NCBI GenBank assembly: GCA_022393335.1
Contig: JAJEKB010021020.1
Span: 49,625-113,624, forward strand
DNA from: Macrotrachela quadricornifera
Lineage: Eukaryota; Rotifera; Eurotatoria; Philodinida; Philodinidae
Direction: 5' to 3'
DNA: 64,000 nt
The translations under genes and the position numbers were made by a program. Numbering within the stretch: position 1 is the stretch's first letter; every line of letters starts with the position of its first letter. The notes under the pieces were generated by a model. That model ran no database searches, was not told the origin of the DNA, and worked only from the letters and a program-made list of their open reading frames with translations. Positions 13,010 through 25,117 of this stretch are shown here, in pieces.

Positions 13010-13863
13010 CTAATGAGTTTGCACATTTCCAACTGTGATATTTTTGTGAGTTTCTTGCAAAGGAAATTTTCGTATTTGAAACGCTTCAATTTTAATAATA
13101 GTCGCCGGTGTGGCCGATTTCGCCAGTAAAAGCTCTGAGGAACTCGTGAATTTCGTGGACAATACTCTTTTCTTCAAATAGATTGTAAGGAAATTTCGTA
13201 AGATCTTACGGATTTTGCTCAAGTTTGAACACTTCCAATCCTATGAAAAAATTTTTCGTTCAGTATGTACAACTCTTGATGGGGCATTGCCCCCTCTGTA
13301 ATTTTTTCCTGGTTACGCCACTAACCCTTAGCTCAATAAATTGACTAAGGATATTGTAAAGTATAATATTAATGAAAAAAAATATCATATTTGTTAAATT
13401 GTTATTTATAAATAAATTAGGAACTGAATACATAATAGTAAAACTTTTTTTTTTCTTTTTTCTTAGACAGAAGATATGAACCATTTACTGAATAGCCTAG
13501 TGCTTCTCATTAAAACTATTACGAGAAAAAAAATTGTCACAACCAGAACAAAAGTTTTTTATTTAGTTTTTGTTGTCACATGATTTGCTTCTGTTTAGTG
13601 TTATTTCTTCCTTTTCTCATAGCAAATAGAAGAATGACTGAAGGAAGTGTGTGTAGATCTTTTCTTTTCTTCGAACTCGTTATAGATAAGTTTATACTTG
13701 AAACGTCTTGTAGATTGCTGTTTTAGACAAGTTTTAGCTTCTCGAATGGCGCACTACCGGCAACACAACGTTGAATTAACATTTTTATTTTTTAATAAAC
13801 AAAAAAGTAAACACTAGACAACATTAAATGAGTCTTCAGATATTGATGTCTGTCCTTCTTCAT

Positions 13864-14790
13864 TTATGTTATTGTTGCTACGATTATATGCGATCGTCTA
13901 TTTATTATTTTTATAAAAGATGTTTTAAGTGGTTCAGTAAATTGAAATAAAACAATCATCACAGATGCTATTGCTGCATAAGCAAATATATAAGCAATTC
14001 GAAAATGATATTTTGGTGGAGTTGTAAAAAATGATATAAAAATAAATAGTGCATAAGGCAAACAAAGTATTATTAATATTGTTATTAATATAACTATGCG
14101 TTGAACCATTTTTAATTCTCTTTGTGCACGTAATAAAGTATTAATAGGTGTTACACGTTTATTCATTTTACGAACATATAAAATTAATTTAAAATATAAC
14201 AACATAATCATTGAAACAGGAATGATATAATTACAATGTGCAAGATAAATTATAGAAAAAGAAAATCGAAAAGGTAATTGACATATTTGATTGTCAACAT
14301 TATAAATGATTTCACCATTAAACATAAATACAAAAGGATATGTCAAACTAAATATCCATGTCGAAGAAATAAGTAAAATTTGAAATCGTGCTGATTGACA
14401 GAATAATTGAGATGGATAAACAACAGTAATATATCTATATAACGCTTGTAATAAAAACGAATAATTGAATAGACAACATGAAATATAAGCAGTATAAGCT
14501 CGAAAAACACAAAGTGAGTCTTGATATTGAATCTGTTTAAGATCATTTTGAAGTGTAAATATAGATAAACCAAGTAAACTACATCCAGCTATAAATGCAA
14601 TTAAACATGAATTAAAAATTAGTATCATTGGAATTGTATGGCATGCTTTATCCACAATGATAAGAAATAGAAAGAGCAATGAAAGTCCAATAATTGAAAT
14701 AATACATACCATTGCTAGAATATCAATAAGAATAAACCATGATTCAAAGTTTATTGTAGATGAGTTATACATAAATGTTACTAATGACAT
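13864..14790 (-). CDS. Seven-transmembrane GPCR, rhodopsin-like
   Basis: An intronless 308-residue protein with seven hydrophobic segments: about 18-45, 53-78, 95-115, 135-155, 178-200, 230-255 and 265-290. After TM3 the sequence is ALYRYITVVYP, the place where class A receptors carry E/DRY, so the arginine and the following I-x-V-x-x-P pattern are kept while the acidic residue is replaced by Tyr. The third intracellular loop is basic (R-A-Q-R-E-L-K-M). The NPxxY motif of TM7 is not recognisable. The short N-terminus has an N-S-S glycosylation-like site. The start is the first ATG of the frame. It is probably a plasma-membrane sensory or peptide receptor of an expanded family; the ligand is unknown. 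Confidence 0.75.
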   Translation of the reverse strand: MSLVTFMYNSSTINFESWFILIDILAMVCIISIIGLSLLFLFLIIVDKACHTIPMILIFNSCLIAFIAGCSLLGLSIFTLQNDLKQIQYQDSLCVFRAYTAYISCCLFNYSFLLQALYRYITVVYPSQLFCQSARFQILLISSTWIFSLTYPFVFMFNGEIIYNVDNQICQLPFRFSFSIIYLAHCNYIIPVSMIMLLYFKLILYVRKMNKRVTPINTLLRAQRELKMVQRIVILITILIILCLPYALFIFISFFTTPPKYHFRIAYIFAYAAIASVMIVLFQFTEPLKTSFIKIINRRSHIIVATIT

Positions 14791-16550
14791 GAAGAAAGAT
14801 ATATATAATATGTAATCGTTGATATTTTATCTATTGAAGTACTTATGAGCGGTATTTTTAATAAGTAGCAACTATGATGAGAGAATTAATAGAAAAGTTT
14901 TCACTTCTTTTTTTAACAACTTTTTTTATCTTTCTCTTTTACGGAATGAAGAATGACATTAAAAAACATATCCAATCTATTTTGCTAGAATATTCTCATT
15001 TATTTCACAGAAAATAATTAGCTTTTTCGACATTTAGTAAGGATTACCATTAGCAACACCGAAAATTAAAGGTATTTGAACAAAGAAAATATTTTTAAGT
15101 CTAAATATAAATATCCTTAGTAAATGTACTGAGCTAAGAATACCTGGAAAGCGTCTAGTAAATGGGTACTTGAATCGTAATAATCAAACACTCAACTGGA
15201 TACTATTGCATAGTATTTTTAGATCTTCTGTTGCTAAATTTGAAGTATGTTCATTATCGAATCTAATCTTTAACTTTTCTCATTTTTGTTTCTCTCAAAG
15301 AAATTGACGACATGTTTCAGATTTTATTGAATTTAATATTTCCAATTTTCTTCTCTCAATTTACAATTGGGATTTATATGTTCTCAACTAGTAAATAGCT
15401 AAGTAATAATAAATACGTTTTTCGTACTCATCACTGCAAATCAAATAAATAATTATTGAGAGAAAAACACGATATAGCTGATGTGGCTGATGGCACAGAA
15501 AAAGTTTAGTTCTATGTCTCTTATGGTCTGAAATTCTATTTACACCACTATTCGCCACGTTCTACGATGAGATTTGATCTTGTCGGTTACGGCCTCCAGA
15601 GGGAAGAAGGATAAAGATACTGCTTTCTGTTATCTTTTTTGTGACATACAATCAAATAAAGCATAATTTATACAAAATACTAGCGTTCAAGTAAAGAATT
15701 TTATTTGACTTTTGTGTTAATAAGAAAAGGATTTGTTTAGATGATATTTGAATAAACACCATCATCCAGTGATGTTCTAATGAAATTAACTCGATCAATA
15801 TCTTATTATTTAGATGTATATTTTTGCTTGAACAAAAATAATATAAATAGTTTGTAATTTAATAACATGCACTTAATTATAAACTATTTATGCAGATTTT
15901 CTCCAGAAACAAATCTATATTACATATTTCAATCTATCCCATATGTGGTATATCCTTAAGTTTATATATCTTCTAAAATAAACACGATTTCATTGATGAA
16001 AATATATACACGATAATATTCGTCTATTACTAATCGACCCCAGTTCACCAATAGTAGATGTTGTAGCCATCAATTTTTAAAAAGCAAGCAGTTCGATATA
16101 CGTTCAAATTCTCTACAACCTCATTACATGTTCCTATTGATATTATCATCTGATGCCATAGCAAAGAGAAGAGTAGACAACGATTCAGTAAATATTATTG
16201 TATCGTGTCATTTACACTAATCATATTTTCATAGTCATAGTCTTCTGTGAGAAAATTTAACCTATCGAAGTGTAGACGGATAGGTATATAGGGCACAATC
16301 ATTCAAGAATCACAGTGCATCTTAAAAATATATATGAATATAAAGGAGTAGAAGAAAAGAGTAGTATTTAAATACAAGCACAAGAACACAAAGAAGGACT
16401 AGTACGACCACGATATAATGATATATAAAACAAGGGTCCGAACATGCAGATGCATCGTACTTTTTATCGAAAAAAAACTTTTGTGGTTTAACGATGGTTG
16501 AGTTCTAATTTGAAAAGAAAAAGAAATTGTATAACGTTTCATCATGAATA
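14791..16550. other. Intergenic region, nothing recognised
   Basis: AT-rich sequence between the 5' end of the GPCR and the 3' end of the next minus-strand gene. I see no conserved ORF, RNA gene or clear terminal repeat. It should contain the GPCR promoter next to 14791. Confidence 0.5.
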
Positions 16551-18412
16551 TCAGTGAGTAGAGGCTACACTTCCATCATTCTCTTGTTCCAAAAAGGTCT
16601 TTACAAGAAATGAATCTGAATGATTAGATTGCGGTTGTTGTACAGGAGACATCACTGAGGTACGAACGTCCACACTCGGCGTGACTTTGTTGAGAGGTCG
16701 TGACATAAGATTTGCAAGCATTGTTGTCATTGAGTCTGCATCAAAAGGTAATGATGAATTGGATGAAAAAGAAGTATCGTTGGTTAATTGTTTATTTGGT
16801 GTCCCTGGCTTATTATTAATATACTGTTGTCGATAATCTATTACGGGTCCATAAGATATTCTACTATCATAACTTAACGGTGATCGATGAGTATATTGAC
16901 TTCGACACAGTTGACACAGACCATCTGTATCTTCCCAAAATTGGTATCGAAGTTTTTTCCTGCAAAAATAAAAGAAATGACTTGTAAGTTTAGAAATAGA
17001 ATACTCAAGCTCACAAACCAAAAGAGATTTGGATACCATCGACACAAAGCACAGGTGGCCAATAAACTAAGAAGCAGCAACAATGGAAGACCAAGGCCTA
17101 GTCCAAGACCAAGGCTAAGAGAGAAATTGGAGGTTTCTTGAGTAGTCAATGTTGTTAGTGTTGAATCAGTAGTCAATTCTGTGGTAGTTGTAGTAATTGT
17201 GGTAGTTGTGACAGTAGATGTGCTTGTCGACGTACTAGATGTTGTAGTAGTGCTTGTGGTTGTCGTAATGACAATAGCAACAAAGTTGAGACAATATTGA
17301 GCTGATTGCAAATTATTACTGTCGGTAGCCATTGTACAATAGACTTGGGTAGAATCAACTTGATTAACTGTTGGTGTCCAACTAAAAACAATTGAATAGA
17401 ATGATGAATTGAGGGACATCACGGTTGAAATAAGTGTTGTACCTGATGGAAGAGAGACGGTTGAAAAACGATTGATAATTGTTGTATTGCAACCAACTTT
17501 GGCAATAATTGTTGTAGAAAATGTTGTATTCACTACTACTTGAGTACTTGTCCCATCAGCTAACTCTCCAACGATAGTCGGTGAGTTGCATGAGATGTTC
17601 AGAGCAAGGACAAGAAATTGCAGTGGAATTGTACTTAAAGACAGTCCATTAGGAGCTGAAGGCATATAGTCTTCGATTTGTAGAGCAACAATATAGTAGC
17701 CTGCAAGACTAGCAGTGAAGACAATAGTACAATTATTATCAGTGTTTGAAGACGAATAGAGTACTGCTCCTGGTAAATTTTGACATGCACCACCACATTC
17801 ATCGACACTTGTCGAGCGAATTACAGCTGTTTTATTTGCCCATCGACACTTAATAATGTCAGAATCAGCATCAGATAATGGTACACGTAACGTTTGTTGA
17901 GTAGAGATAAGTACAGTAACTAGAGCAGCCATACTTGATATGGGAGATGAATTGATGCGTCCATTATCACTACGTACCGTCAAATCGATGTATGTTACCA
18001 AGCTCCATGATGCTGATGAGCCTGAGACAAGTGTCAACCATGCACTGCCTTGATAAGCGAGTATCAGTTGAGCACCGGCAGTTAATGTGACTGATGTAGT
18101 GCCCTGACCTGTCGACACATCCAAGCCAACATCATAGCTAGTGCACGATGTTTGCGTATTGGTCATACTATTAACGTAATTTGCACAGGACGAAGATATG
18201 CATGTTAGATGGTCACTATTGCCAATTGGTGAAACACAAGGATAAGTCGAATATGCCCACGAATAAGTCTGCTGAATTTTGATCGTGACTGTTGTAGAAT
18301 TAGTAACATTCGGTGATACTGTTTGCCATGAGATGTAGCCACCACGAAAATGAACGGCATGAACAAATGATATCATAAGAAAAATGCATAACACATTGTG
18401 ACTATATGGCAT
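16551..18412 (-). CDS. Secreted-domain, single-pass membrane protein with Thr-rich stalk
   Basis: Two exons, 17019-18412 and 16551-16959, are split by a 59-bp intron (16960-17018; GTTTGT...TTTGCAG). The join keeps the frame (...NLFW|KKLRYQFW) and gives about 600 residues. Order: signal peptide (MPYSHNVLCIFLMISFVHA), a motif HFRGGYISW directly after it, a large Ser/Thr/Cys-containing ectodomain, a Thr/Ser-only stalk around residues 380-415, a Gly-Leu-rich membrane helix around 430-456 (LGLGLGLPLLLLLSLL) followed by Cys, then a polar cytoplasmic tail of about 140 residues rich in Ser, Gln and Pro. I recognise the HFRGG...W start as recurring in invertebrate surface proteins but cannot name a function. 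It is probably an O-glycosylated cell-surface protein. Confidence 0.75.
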
Positions 18413-19596
18413 TATTTTTATACGTTGAATATTTATGTTAAATATGATTAGATAGTTTATTTTTTATGAATAAGAAAAAAGTACGTACGACCTGATTTTT
18501 ATTTATTGAATTTGTATAGAAATATTTTCATTCGTTACATTCATATACGTATCTATTCGAAAAGAATCTATTAAGATTGTATACAGAGAAAAATAATTGA
18601 TTTTTCAATTGAATAGTATAGATTAGACTTTTAAAATTAAAAAGAAGCCTACCAATAATTTTTATTTTCGATAGAATATGGATAATGAAGGGTAAAAAAA
18701 ACGTGAGAACTATACTTTAATTATCAAATAAATTAGAAAGCACAAAAAAAAATAGGATTAAAAAATAGTTTCCAATGTAACAAAAGTCAAACTTTCAAGA
18801 ATTAATAAAAAAGAGTGAATACTAATATAATTTTATTTATACTGATTACAAAGCTTTTATTCGTTAATATTGCTTTACAACCAGTCATATTATAAAATAA
18901 TTTTAGATTGAATTATTACAATACATGTCGAGTTTTAGATGCAATAATCTTCCTCTATAAGAAATTTGAAAGATATTTCACAACACTATTGTCATACATA
19001 TATTTCTTTTCAGTAATTTTTATTAATATTTTTAGTTTTTATTCTACTAAAAAGTTTAGTGATTAAAATAACCGTTTGCATGCATGGTCGAAAAGCTAAC
19101 ATCTCCTCTATCCTTTATTTTCTCAATGAATATTACAAGAATAGGAGTAATGATTAAAATGATTTTTTTTTAAACATTTTTTATTAATTTATCTCCTTTC
19201 TATCAACAGTAAATCAGACAAACGCTTGCTGAAGTTTATCAATAGATAGTAAATCGGAGCTGAAACAAAAAAACTTCATGTACTTAATGTCTTCTAAACG
19301 TCTTTTCACGTGATGTCAGGAGACCATACGATCTCGAAATACTGACAATATCATCTTTTTTTTTACAAAATAAACTCAAATGATTATTGTTGTATAGCTA
19401 TATAGATTATTGCATCAACATACTTCATCACTATTGAATTTAGAAATATCCTCTTTTTAAAATTTTTTTTCTTCAATCAATAGTCGAGGAATCAATAGAG
19501 CGTATATGAAAATTAGAATACAACTAGCAATAGTTAAAATATTTCTTTATTTAATTGAATCATATATGCTATTGATAAAAGAAAATAATATTTCAG

Positions 19597-19628
<32 letters not shown>

Positions 19629-19683
19629 GTAAAAATAAAAGATGGGCTCACGCAGTGCATCCAATTAATTGGGCGAACCAACT
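18413..19683. other. Intergenic region upstream of the foldback element
   Basis: Very AT-rich, with no supported gene. It contains the (AT)13 microsatellite at 19601-19626. The part next to 18413 should hold the promoter of the Thr-rich-stalk protein gene. Confidence 0.5.
19601..19626 (+). repeat. (AT)n microsatellite
   Basis: Thirteen uninterrupted AT units, about 60 bp left of the foldback element. Simple sequence with no further role visible. Confidence 0.9.
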
Positions 19684-20530
19684 ATTCTCTATTCAAAAAT
19701 ACAATGGACTCCGTTGTACGTTAAATAACTTTCGAAAGGCAGCAGCTAGAAAGCTACAGTTTTCACTAATAGAAGGACAATAAAAAAATTATTAAAATAT
19801 TCGAAAATTTCATTGTTCAGTAATTGATCGATCAGGTGAGCACTCGCCATACATTTTGAAGACTGCTTTCGGAACGCTTACCTCCTCATTTCTTCGACTT
19901 CAATGTAGCATTTCAATAGAAATTCTTGTTTTCCTTCGCTCTACGCAGGGCTGAGCTTGCTCCGTTCAGGAGCCACAAGCATTTTCTTGCAAGCTCCAAA
20001 ACCGATTAGATGACTTTCGGCATCCATAAAGTTATTCTAATCAGGAGTAATCAGCCATCCTGAGTCAATTGGTGATGTTTGTTTTCAGATTGAACGCATT
20101 GCGAAATCACTAAATCAAGATTTTCAATATATCAATTATAAAATGCGTAGCAAGGAAAAAGACACTTTAGAAAAATCTTGGTATAGCAATTTCGCATTGC
20201 GCTCAAACGGAAAAGAAACATCATCAATTGACTCAGGATGGCCGACTACTCCTAATTCGATTAATTTTATGGCTGCCGAAGATCATCTAATCGATTTGAG
20301 TAGTCACAGAAAAATACTTGTAGTACCTGAACGGAGCAAGCTCGGCCTTGTGTAGAGCGAAAGAGAACGAGTATTTCTATCGAAATACTATATTGAAGGC
20401 CAAGAAGTAAGGAGGTAAGCGTTCCGAAAACAGTCTTCAAAATATATTATTCTCTCTCTATTAGCGAAAACTGTAGCTTTCTAGCTGCTATCTTTCAAAA
20501 TTTATTCAACGTACAACGGAGTCCATTGTA

Positions 20531-23500
20531 TAGGGATCAGCGGTTCCAGAAAAAATGGAACCGAGAACCGAACCGGGACCCGCATTTTTCAGTCTTTTCT
20601 ACCCGGAATCGGAACCGGAACCGTGAAATAAAAGCGGGTAGAACCGAACCGAAACCGTTGGAACCGAAAATTTTTTTAACAGTATCTAGTGTCATCTATA
20701 TCTTCATACTCTTGTGGTTTCGCTCAGAGTGAAACTTTTATCGATATAAAATATTGATTTGTAATCTTACTACAAACAAATAAACGAATATTTTAATGGA
20801 TACTTATACATGCAGTATGAATCAACAAACGTAGTTCACTTTTTGAAGTTAATTTTATATTTTTGCTTTACTCATATTTTGTAAATGAAAAATTAAACTT
20901 TAGTGGTAATATGAATATTACTCCACCAACAAAACAAACTATTATACAATTAATAAAAAATAATGATTCAAGTGTAGCATTTGTGAAACCGAAAACATCA
21001 TCATCACATGTTTGGTTAAACTTTAGTTATATACATATCAATAATAAAAAACAAGATTTTGTATCTTGTGATACATGTAAAGATGTTTTATATCATACAT
21101 CAACGGATGGTACAAGTTCCATGATAAAACACCACAAGTCATGCCAAACATCTAACACTACCACCAATCAAAATCAATCTTTAGGCATTAAAGAATATTT
21201 TCGTCCTAAAAAATCTCAAACTATTCCACGAAAAATAAAAGAAAAAATTACAAATGCAGCAGTTGAATTTGTTTCTTTGGACACTCGTGCATTTAAACTT
21301 ATTTCAGGTAATGGATTTACTTATTTTGCACAAACACTATTTGATGCTGGTCAAAAATTATCAAATATACAACATGTGAATATTGAAGATTTACTTCCAC
21401 ATCCGACTACTGTAAGTCATAAAAAAAACAGGGAAAGTAAAACATAAAGAGAGAATTTTCTTTTTTCAGATGGAATCTAAGTTAATTATTCTTATTTATA
21501 CTAGGTTAGTCGACAAATCAATAGATTATATGCAAGAAGAAAATCTCAACTGATTAATTTATGTAAGAAAATGAAATCTTATTCAATTGTTGTCGATTTT
21601 TGGACGGAACCACATACAGGTAGGTGTTTGCTTTCTGACAGAACATTGCGTAGATGTCATAAATTTACAACATATTTAAAACGATGAACTTAATACTAAT
21701 ATTATGTCTCCTTTTTTAGGTGTTAGCTTTTGTGGTATTGCACTTTTCCATTTGAATGAGGATTTAAAATTATATGTTTTTATATTGGGTTGTTATCCAT
21801 ATGATCGAGGGAATCATACTTCAAATCAAGTTCGACAATTTGTCGACTCAAAATTAATGGAATATAATTTATCATTAGATGATAGTAAATTTGTAGTTTC
21901 TGACAACGAAAACAAGATGAAAGCTAGTTTCAAAGATTCATGCATAAGAGTTGGTTGTTCAATACATTATTTGAATAAGCAACTACAACATTGTTTTACT
22001 ACAGATACAATCGATAAAGTTCCAGTTAATTGTGATATTGTTCAACAAATGTTTGATAATATTCGTCAAATTGTGTCTCACATGAGGCGAGCACACAAAC
22101 AATCACAATTATCTCGACAACTTCAATCATATTCCGATACTCGATTTAACGGTGCATTTCATACAATGAACATTTTTTTAGTAGTGTTTGATGAATTAGC
22201 TGGTGTTTTGGAACGGACTTTTCTGAATAATTATATATTGATTGATAAAGATTTACTAGAATCTGTTTGTTTATTTTTAAAACCATTTGAAGAAGTAATC
22301 GAACAGCTTAGCTGTGATACAACACCAACAATTCATATAGTTCTACCGATGCGACAATATTTATCAAATCACTGCAAGATTCATTCTGATGAGCATGGTG
22401 GAATACAAGAAATGAAAAAATTTCTTGGTATTAACCTATCTTTTTTGAGACTCGATCATTCGTTTTACCTGTTTTAAACAGTTAGAAAACGTAGGAAGGA
22501 GGGGCAAAAGCATAGTGCAACGCTATTTCAACTTCCTACAGGAGAGAAGGAAGCCTTGAGGTCCACTAAGAAACTATCATATTCATCCAGGTATACCAGA
22601 TCGTTGAAAATCTGACCTATTTATATGATGATACAGTTCATTTTTGAAAAAACTTATTTTTCTATTTAGAACAACGTATTCAAAATGTTTGGGTGTTGCA
22701 AGATGTGCACTACATAACTACCTTTCTTCATCCTTCTATGAAAAACTTTCATATTAATCCTAGTTTACAAGTTGTAGCTGTCGAATTGGTCAAAAAAGAA
22801 ATTTTGAAGCGTCAATCAAACAAACCATCATGTACAACGACTACAACAACACCTGTTAATACAAATGCACCTGATTCTCAAACACCAACGTCAAAATGTC
22901 TTCTTTCATATTGTTTTGATACACCACAAAATCATTTAAAATCGACATCATCACCGTATGATGAATTAAATGAATATTTGGAATTGAATGTTCAATTAAA
23001 TGAAAAGGACGATATTTTACAATTTTGGTTACAACAAAAGTTGAAATTTCCAATCTTGTTTTCAATTGTACAAGATTTGTATGCTGTACCTGCATCTAAC
23101 ACAACTGTAGAACGGCTTTTCTCGTCTTCTAAAACTACAATTACAGATAAACGTACACGTCTCGATGCAGAAAAAATAAACAAATTATTATTCTTACAAA
23201 AGAATTTAGTATTGTTAAAGTCATTTGATGAAAATCAAATTAATGAAGTTCATACAATTGAAAAAAAAAGAAGAATTGGTGGACAATTATCTTCTACAAT
23301 CTCCTATCGAAACGAAGAAGAACCTATTACCACAACAACAAAGAAGTTTAAAGTGGATGACGAAGATGATACCGTTTTTTGTAATGATGATTGTGAAGAA
23401 GATGAAGAAAATGATGAACCAGATTTTTTAGAACTTGTAATATAAATAATTTCATGTGGACATATGGTATCGTAATGTTTTTTCTCATTCTTCCACTCTT

Positions 23501-23752
23501 TTTTTACATTTTATGAAAAAATTGCATTTCATGAAAGAATAAACATGAATAATCTCGAAAATGAAAAGTAGAAATTTCTAAAAAAATCTATTATTTGATA
23601 TTTTGTATATTATCGTACAAAATACCGGTACCCAGAACGGATTTTAGGAACCGAAAAAGGAACCGCTTTTATTCATTTTTGCTAACCGGAACCGAACCGG
23701 AACCGCCGGTTCCGGTTCGGTTCCGGGTATTTTTAGGAACCGCAGACCACTA
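20531..23752 (+). mobile_element. Complete autonomous hAT transposon (3,222 bp)
   Basis: The ends are TAGGGATCAGCGGTTCC and, reverse-complemented on the right, TAGTGGTCTGCGGTTCC (14 of 17 identical). The element is flanked by a perfect 8-bp duplication, CCATTGTA, at 20523-20530 and 23753-23760, which is the hallmark of hAT insertion. Subterminal regions are dense in GGAACCG/CGGTTCC words, likely transposase binding sites. Inside is one four-exon transposase gene with every splice junction in phase and no internal stop. The perfect target duplication and open gene suggest a young, possibly active copy; the three mismatches between the inverted ends are the only sign of divergence. Confidence 0.93.
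20911..23445 (+). CDS. hAT family transposase (four exons, 699 aa)
   Basis: Exons 20911-21411, 21505-21619, 21720-22427 and 22670-23445 total 2,100 nt, exactly 700 codons, with GT-AG introns of 93, 100 and 242 bp. The N-terminus holds a BED-type zinc finger (SCDTCKD then IKHHKSC). The RNase H-like core shows a first acidic residue in VVDFWTEPH (D198) and a second in VVSDNENKMK (D267), followed by CSIHYLNKQL. The C-terminal hAT dimerisation block contains ASNTTVERLFSSSKT with E589, the probable third catalytic acid, then RTRLDAEKINKLLFLQ. The C-terminus is acidic (DDEDDTVFCNDDCEEDEEN). The enzyme would cut and paste this element by binding the subterminal GGAACCG words. The ATG at 20911 is the first in frame. 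A polyA-like AATAAA follows near 23538. Confidence 0.92.
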
Positions 23753-23783
23753 CCATTGTATTTTTGAATGGATAGTAGTTTGA

Positions 23784-25117
23784 CATTTGATAATGATGGT
23801 AGTTTATACATAAATCAATCACTCAATTATTGTATTCAGGAGTTAATATTATTTGAGAATTCATCATGTTTTTCCGTATCATCCGGTAATCTAAATTGTT
23901 GTTTGTCAATTGATTTTGTGTTTTTCAACAATATATTTTTTATTTTTAAATGTAGCAAATCTATTCATCTATAAATGCGTAGAAAAAAAAAAGGAAGTAT
24001 TTTTTTTCTTGGTAGCTGATATATTTAAATTTGTATCATGTTATAGCAAGCTCATTTTATGAATAGACATTGATTTCAATGTCGAAATAAATATTTTAGA
24101 ATGATAATCATCATAATGTATTCTTTGACTATAATTTGGTTCATTATCGAATTCATTTGATCTTAATCATTGATTTTGTTCTATGAAAAATTATCCAACT
24201 ATTTAATTTTATTAAAATGTATAGAATTATACATATTTATTCAAAGAGATAAGAGATGCTGTTATGCTACCAATAAAAGTGTCTCGTATGATATTTTTTA
24301 TTTGTTCGATGAATAAACGCTAGATGTTGTATGTACTTATAAAACATCTATGAATTCAATTATGAAAATGTTTAGTTCTTTGAACTTTTGAAGGTTATTA
24401 CTTTTGATTAAATTATAGCGGACTCCTCTTATAAATATTACTTAGAAATAATGATTAAAACCTATTTATATTTTTTTTAAACGATGCACAAACATTTTCT
24501 ATTTAGACTTCTTTTGTAAATATAAACTTGAATTTAGTTATTGTTTTTCAAATATTTATTGTTTGCGTAAAATATCATTCAAAGTTTGCTTTGATCATAT
24601 ATCCTGTTGATGTACAATGATCTTTAATTCTTCATCGTACAGACTTACTTTAGTCAGTTATACACATTTAATAATATGTAATTGTATCGAAATCTTTCAG
24701 TTGCAACATGCAATCATGGATAGATATTTTCGTAGATATGTATAATTGTCAAACAAAGTGAGATTATTATTTATTAAATTTTATTTTTTAAAAAGAAAAG
24801 ATTATAAATAAATAATTGAAAATAAATAAGAGTTTATTCGATGAATAAAGTTTGCTTTAAGAAATCTCCTCTTAAATCATATATTCATTATATATTCTAT
24901 CGAATAGATATCTTAAGTACAACCTCAGTTACGCTTGAATGAATGTGACTAATGATTTATTTTTTTTTCTTGATCATTATTATATATACATCCATTAATA
25001 TGTAACACATGGCTATTTATTTATTAACAATGAAAAAAAAAATATAATACGACTTTTATACATTCACTATTTCTATATATATATTAACCTTCAACGAAAA
25101 GCAACAACGTGTATTTA
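23784..25117. other. Intergenic region, nothing recognised
   Basis: Extremely AT-rich with many homopolymer runs. No ORF, repeat end or RNA gene could be supported. The last few hundred bases before 25118 should hold the promoter of the Rap1GAP-like gene. Confidence 0.5.

Larger units (their letters stand above)
11798..13323. mobile_element. Non-autonomous hAT-like element carrying nested insertions
   Basis: The ends are inverted: the left is TAGTGGCGTAACCA and the right, reverse-complemented, is identical for these 14 bases. Both are followed by a C-rich subterminal block containing GCAATGCCCC. The flanking octamers TCTTTTAG and ACCCTTAG match at 5 of 8, compatible with a decayed 8-bp duplication as in hAT elements. 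There is no transposase inside. The interior holds two further palindromic elements (12031-12282 and 12537-13009), so this is a nest. The hAT assignment is an inference from the end sequence. Confidence 0.6.
19684..23783. mobile_element. Long foldback (palindromic) element, split by a hAT insertion
   Basis: The arms are about 430 bp each. The left arm runs from about 19684 (TATTCAAAAATACAATGGAC) to about 20111, the loop is about 20112-20188, and the right arm runs about 20189-20530 and resumes at 23753-23783. Matching blocks in opposite orientation include AATGGACTCCGTTGTACGTT, AGCAGCTAGAAAGCTACAG, CGGAACGCTTACCTCCT, GAGCTTGCTCCGTTCAGG and GCCATCCTGAGTCAATTG. Some short stretches are perfect and overall divergence looks like roughly one base in five. 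The right tip (CCATTGTATTTTTGAATGG) continues after the hAT element, which shows the foldback was there first. No ORF of note; the class (Foldback or large MITE) is unassigned. Confidence 0.8.

Noticed and set aside
19601..19626. AT repeat as part of the foldback element's end
   Set aside because: It lies outside the matching arms and has no counterpart on the right side.
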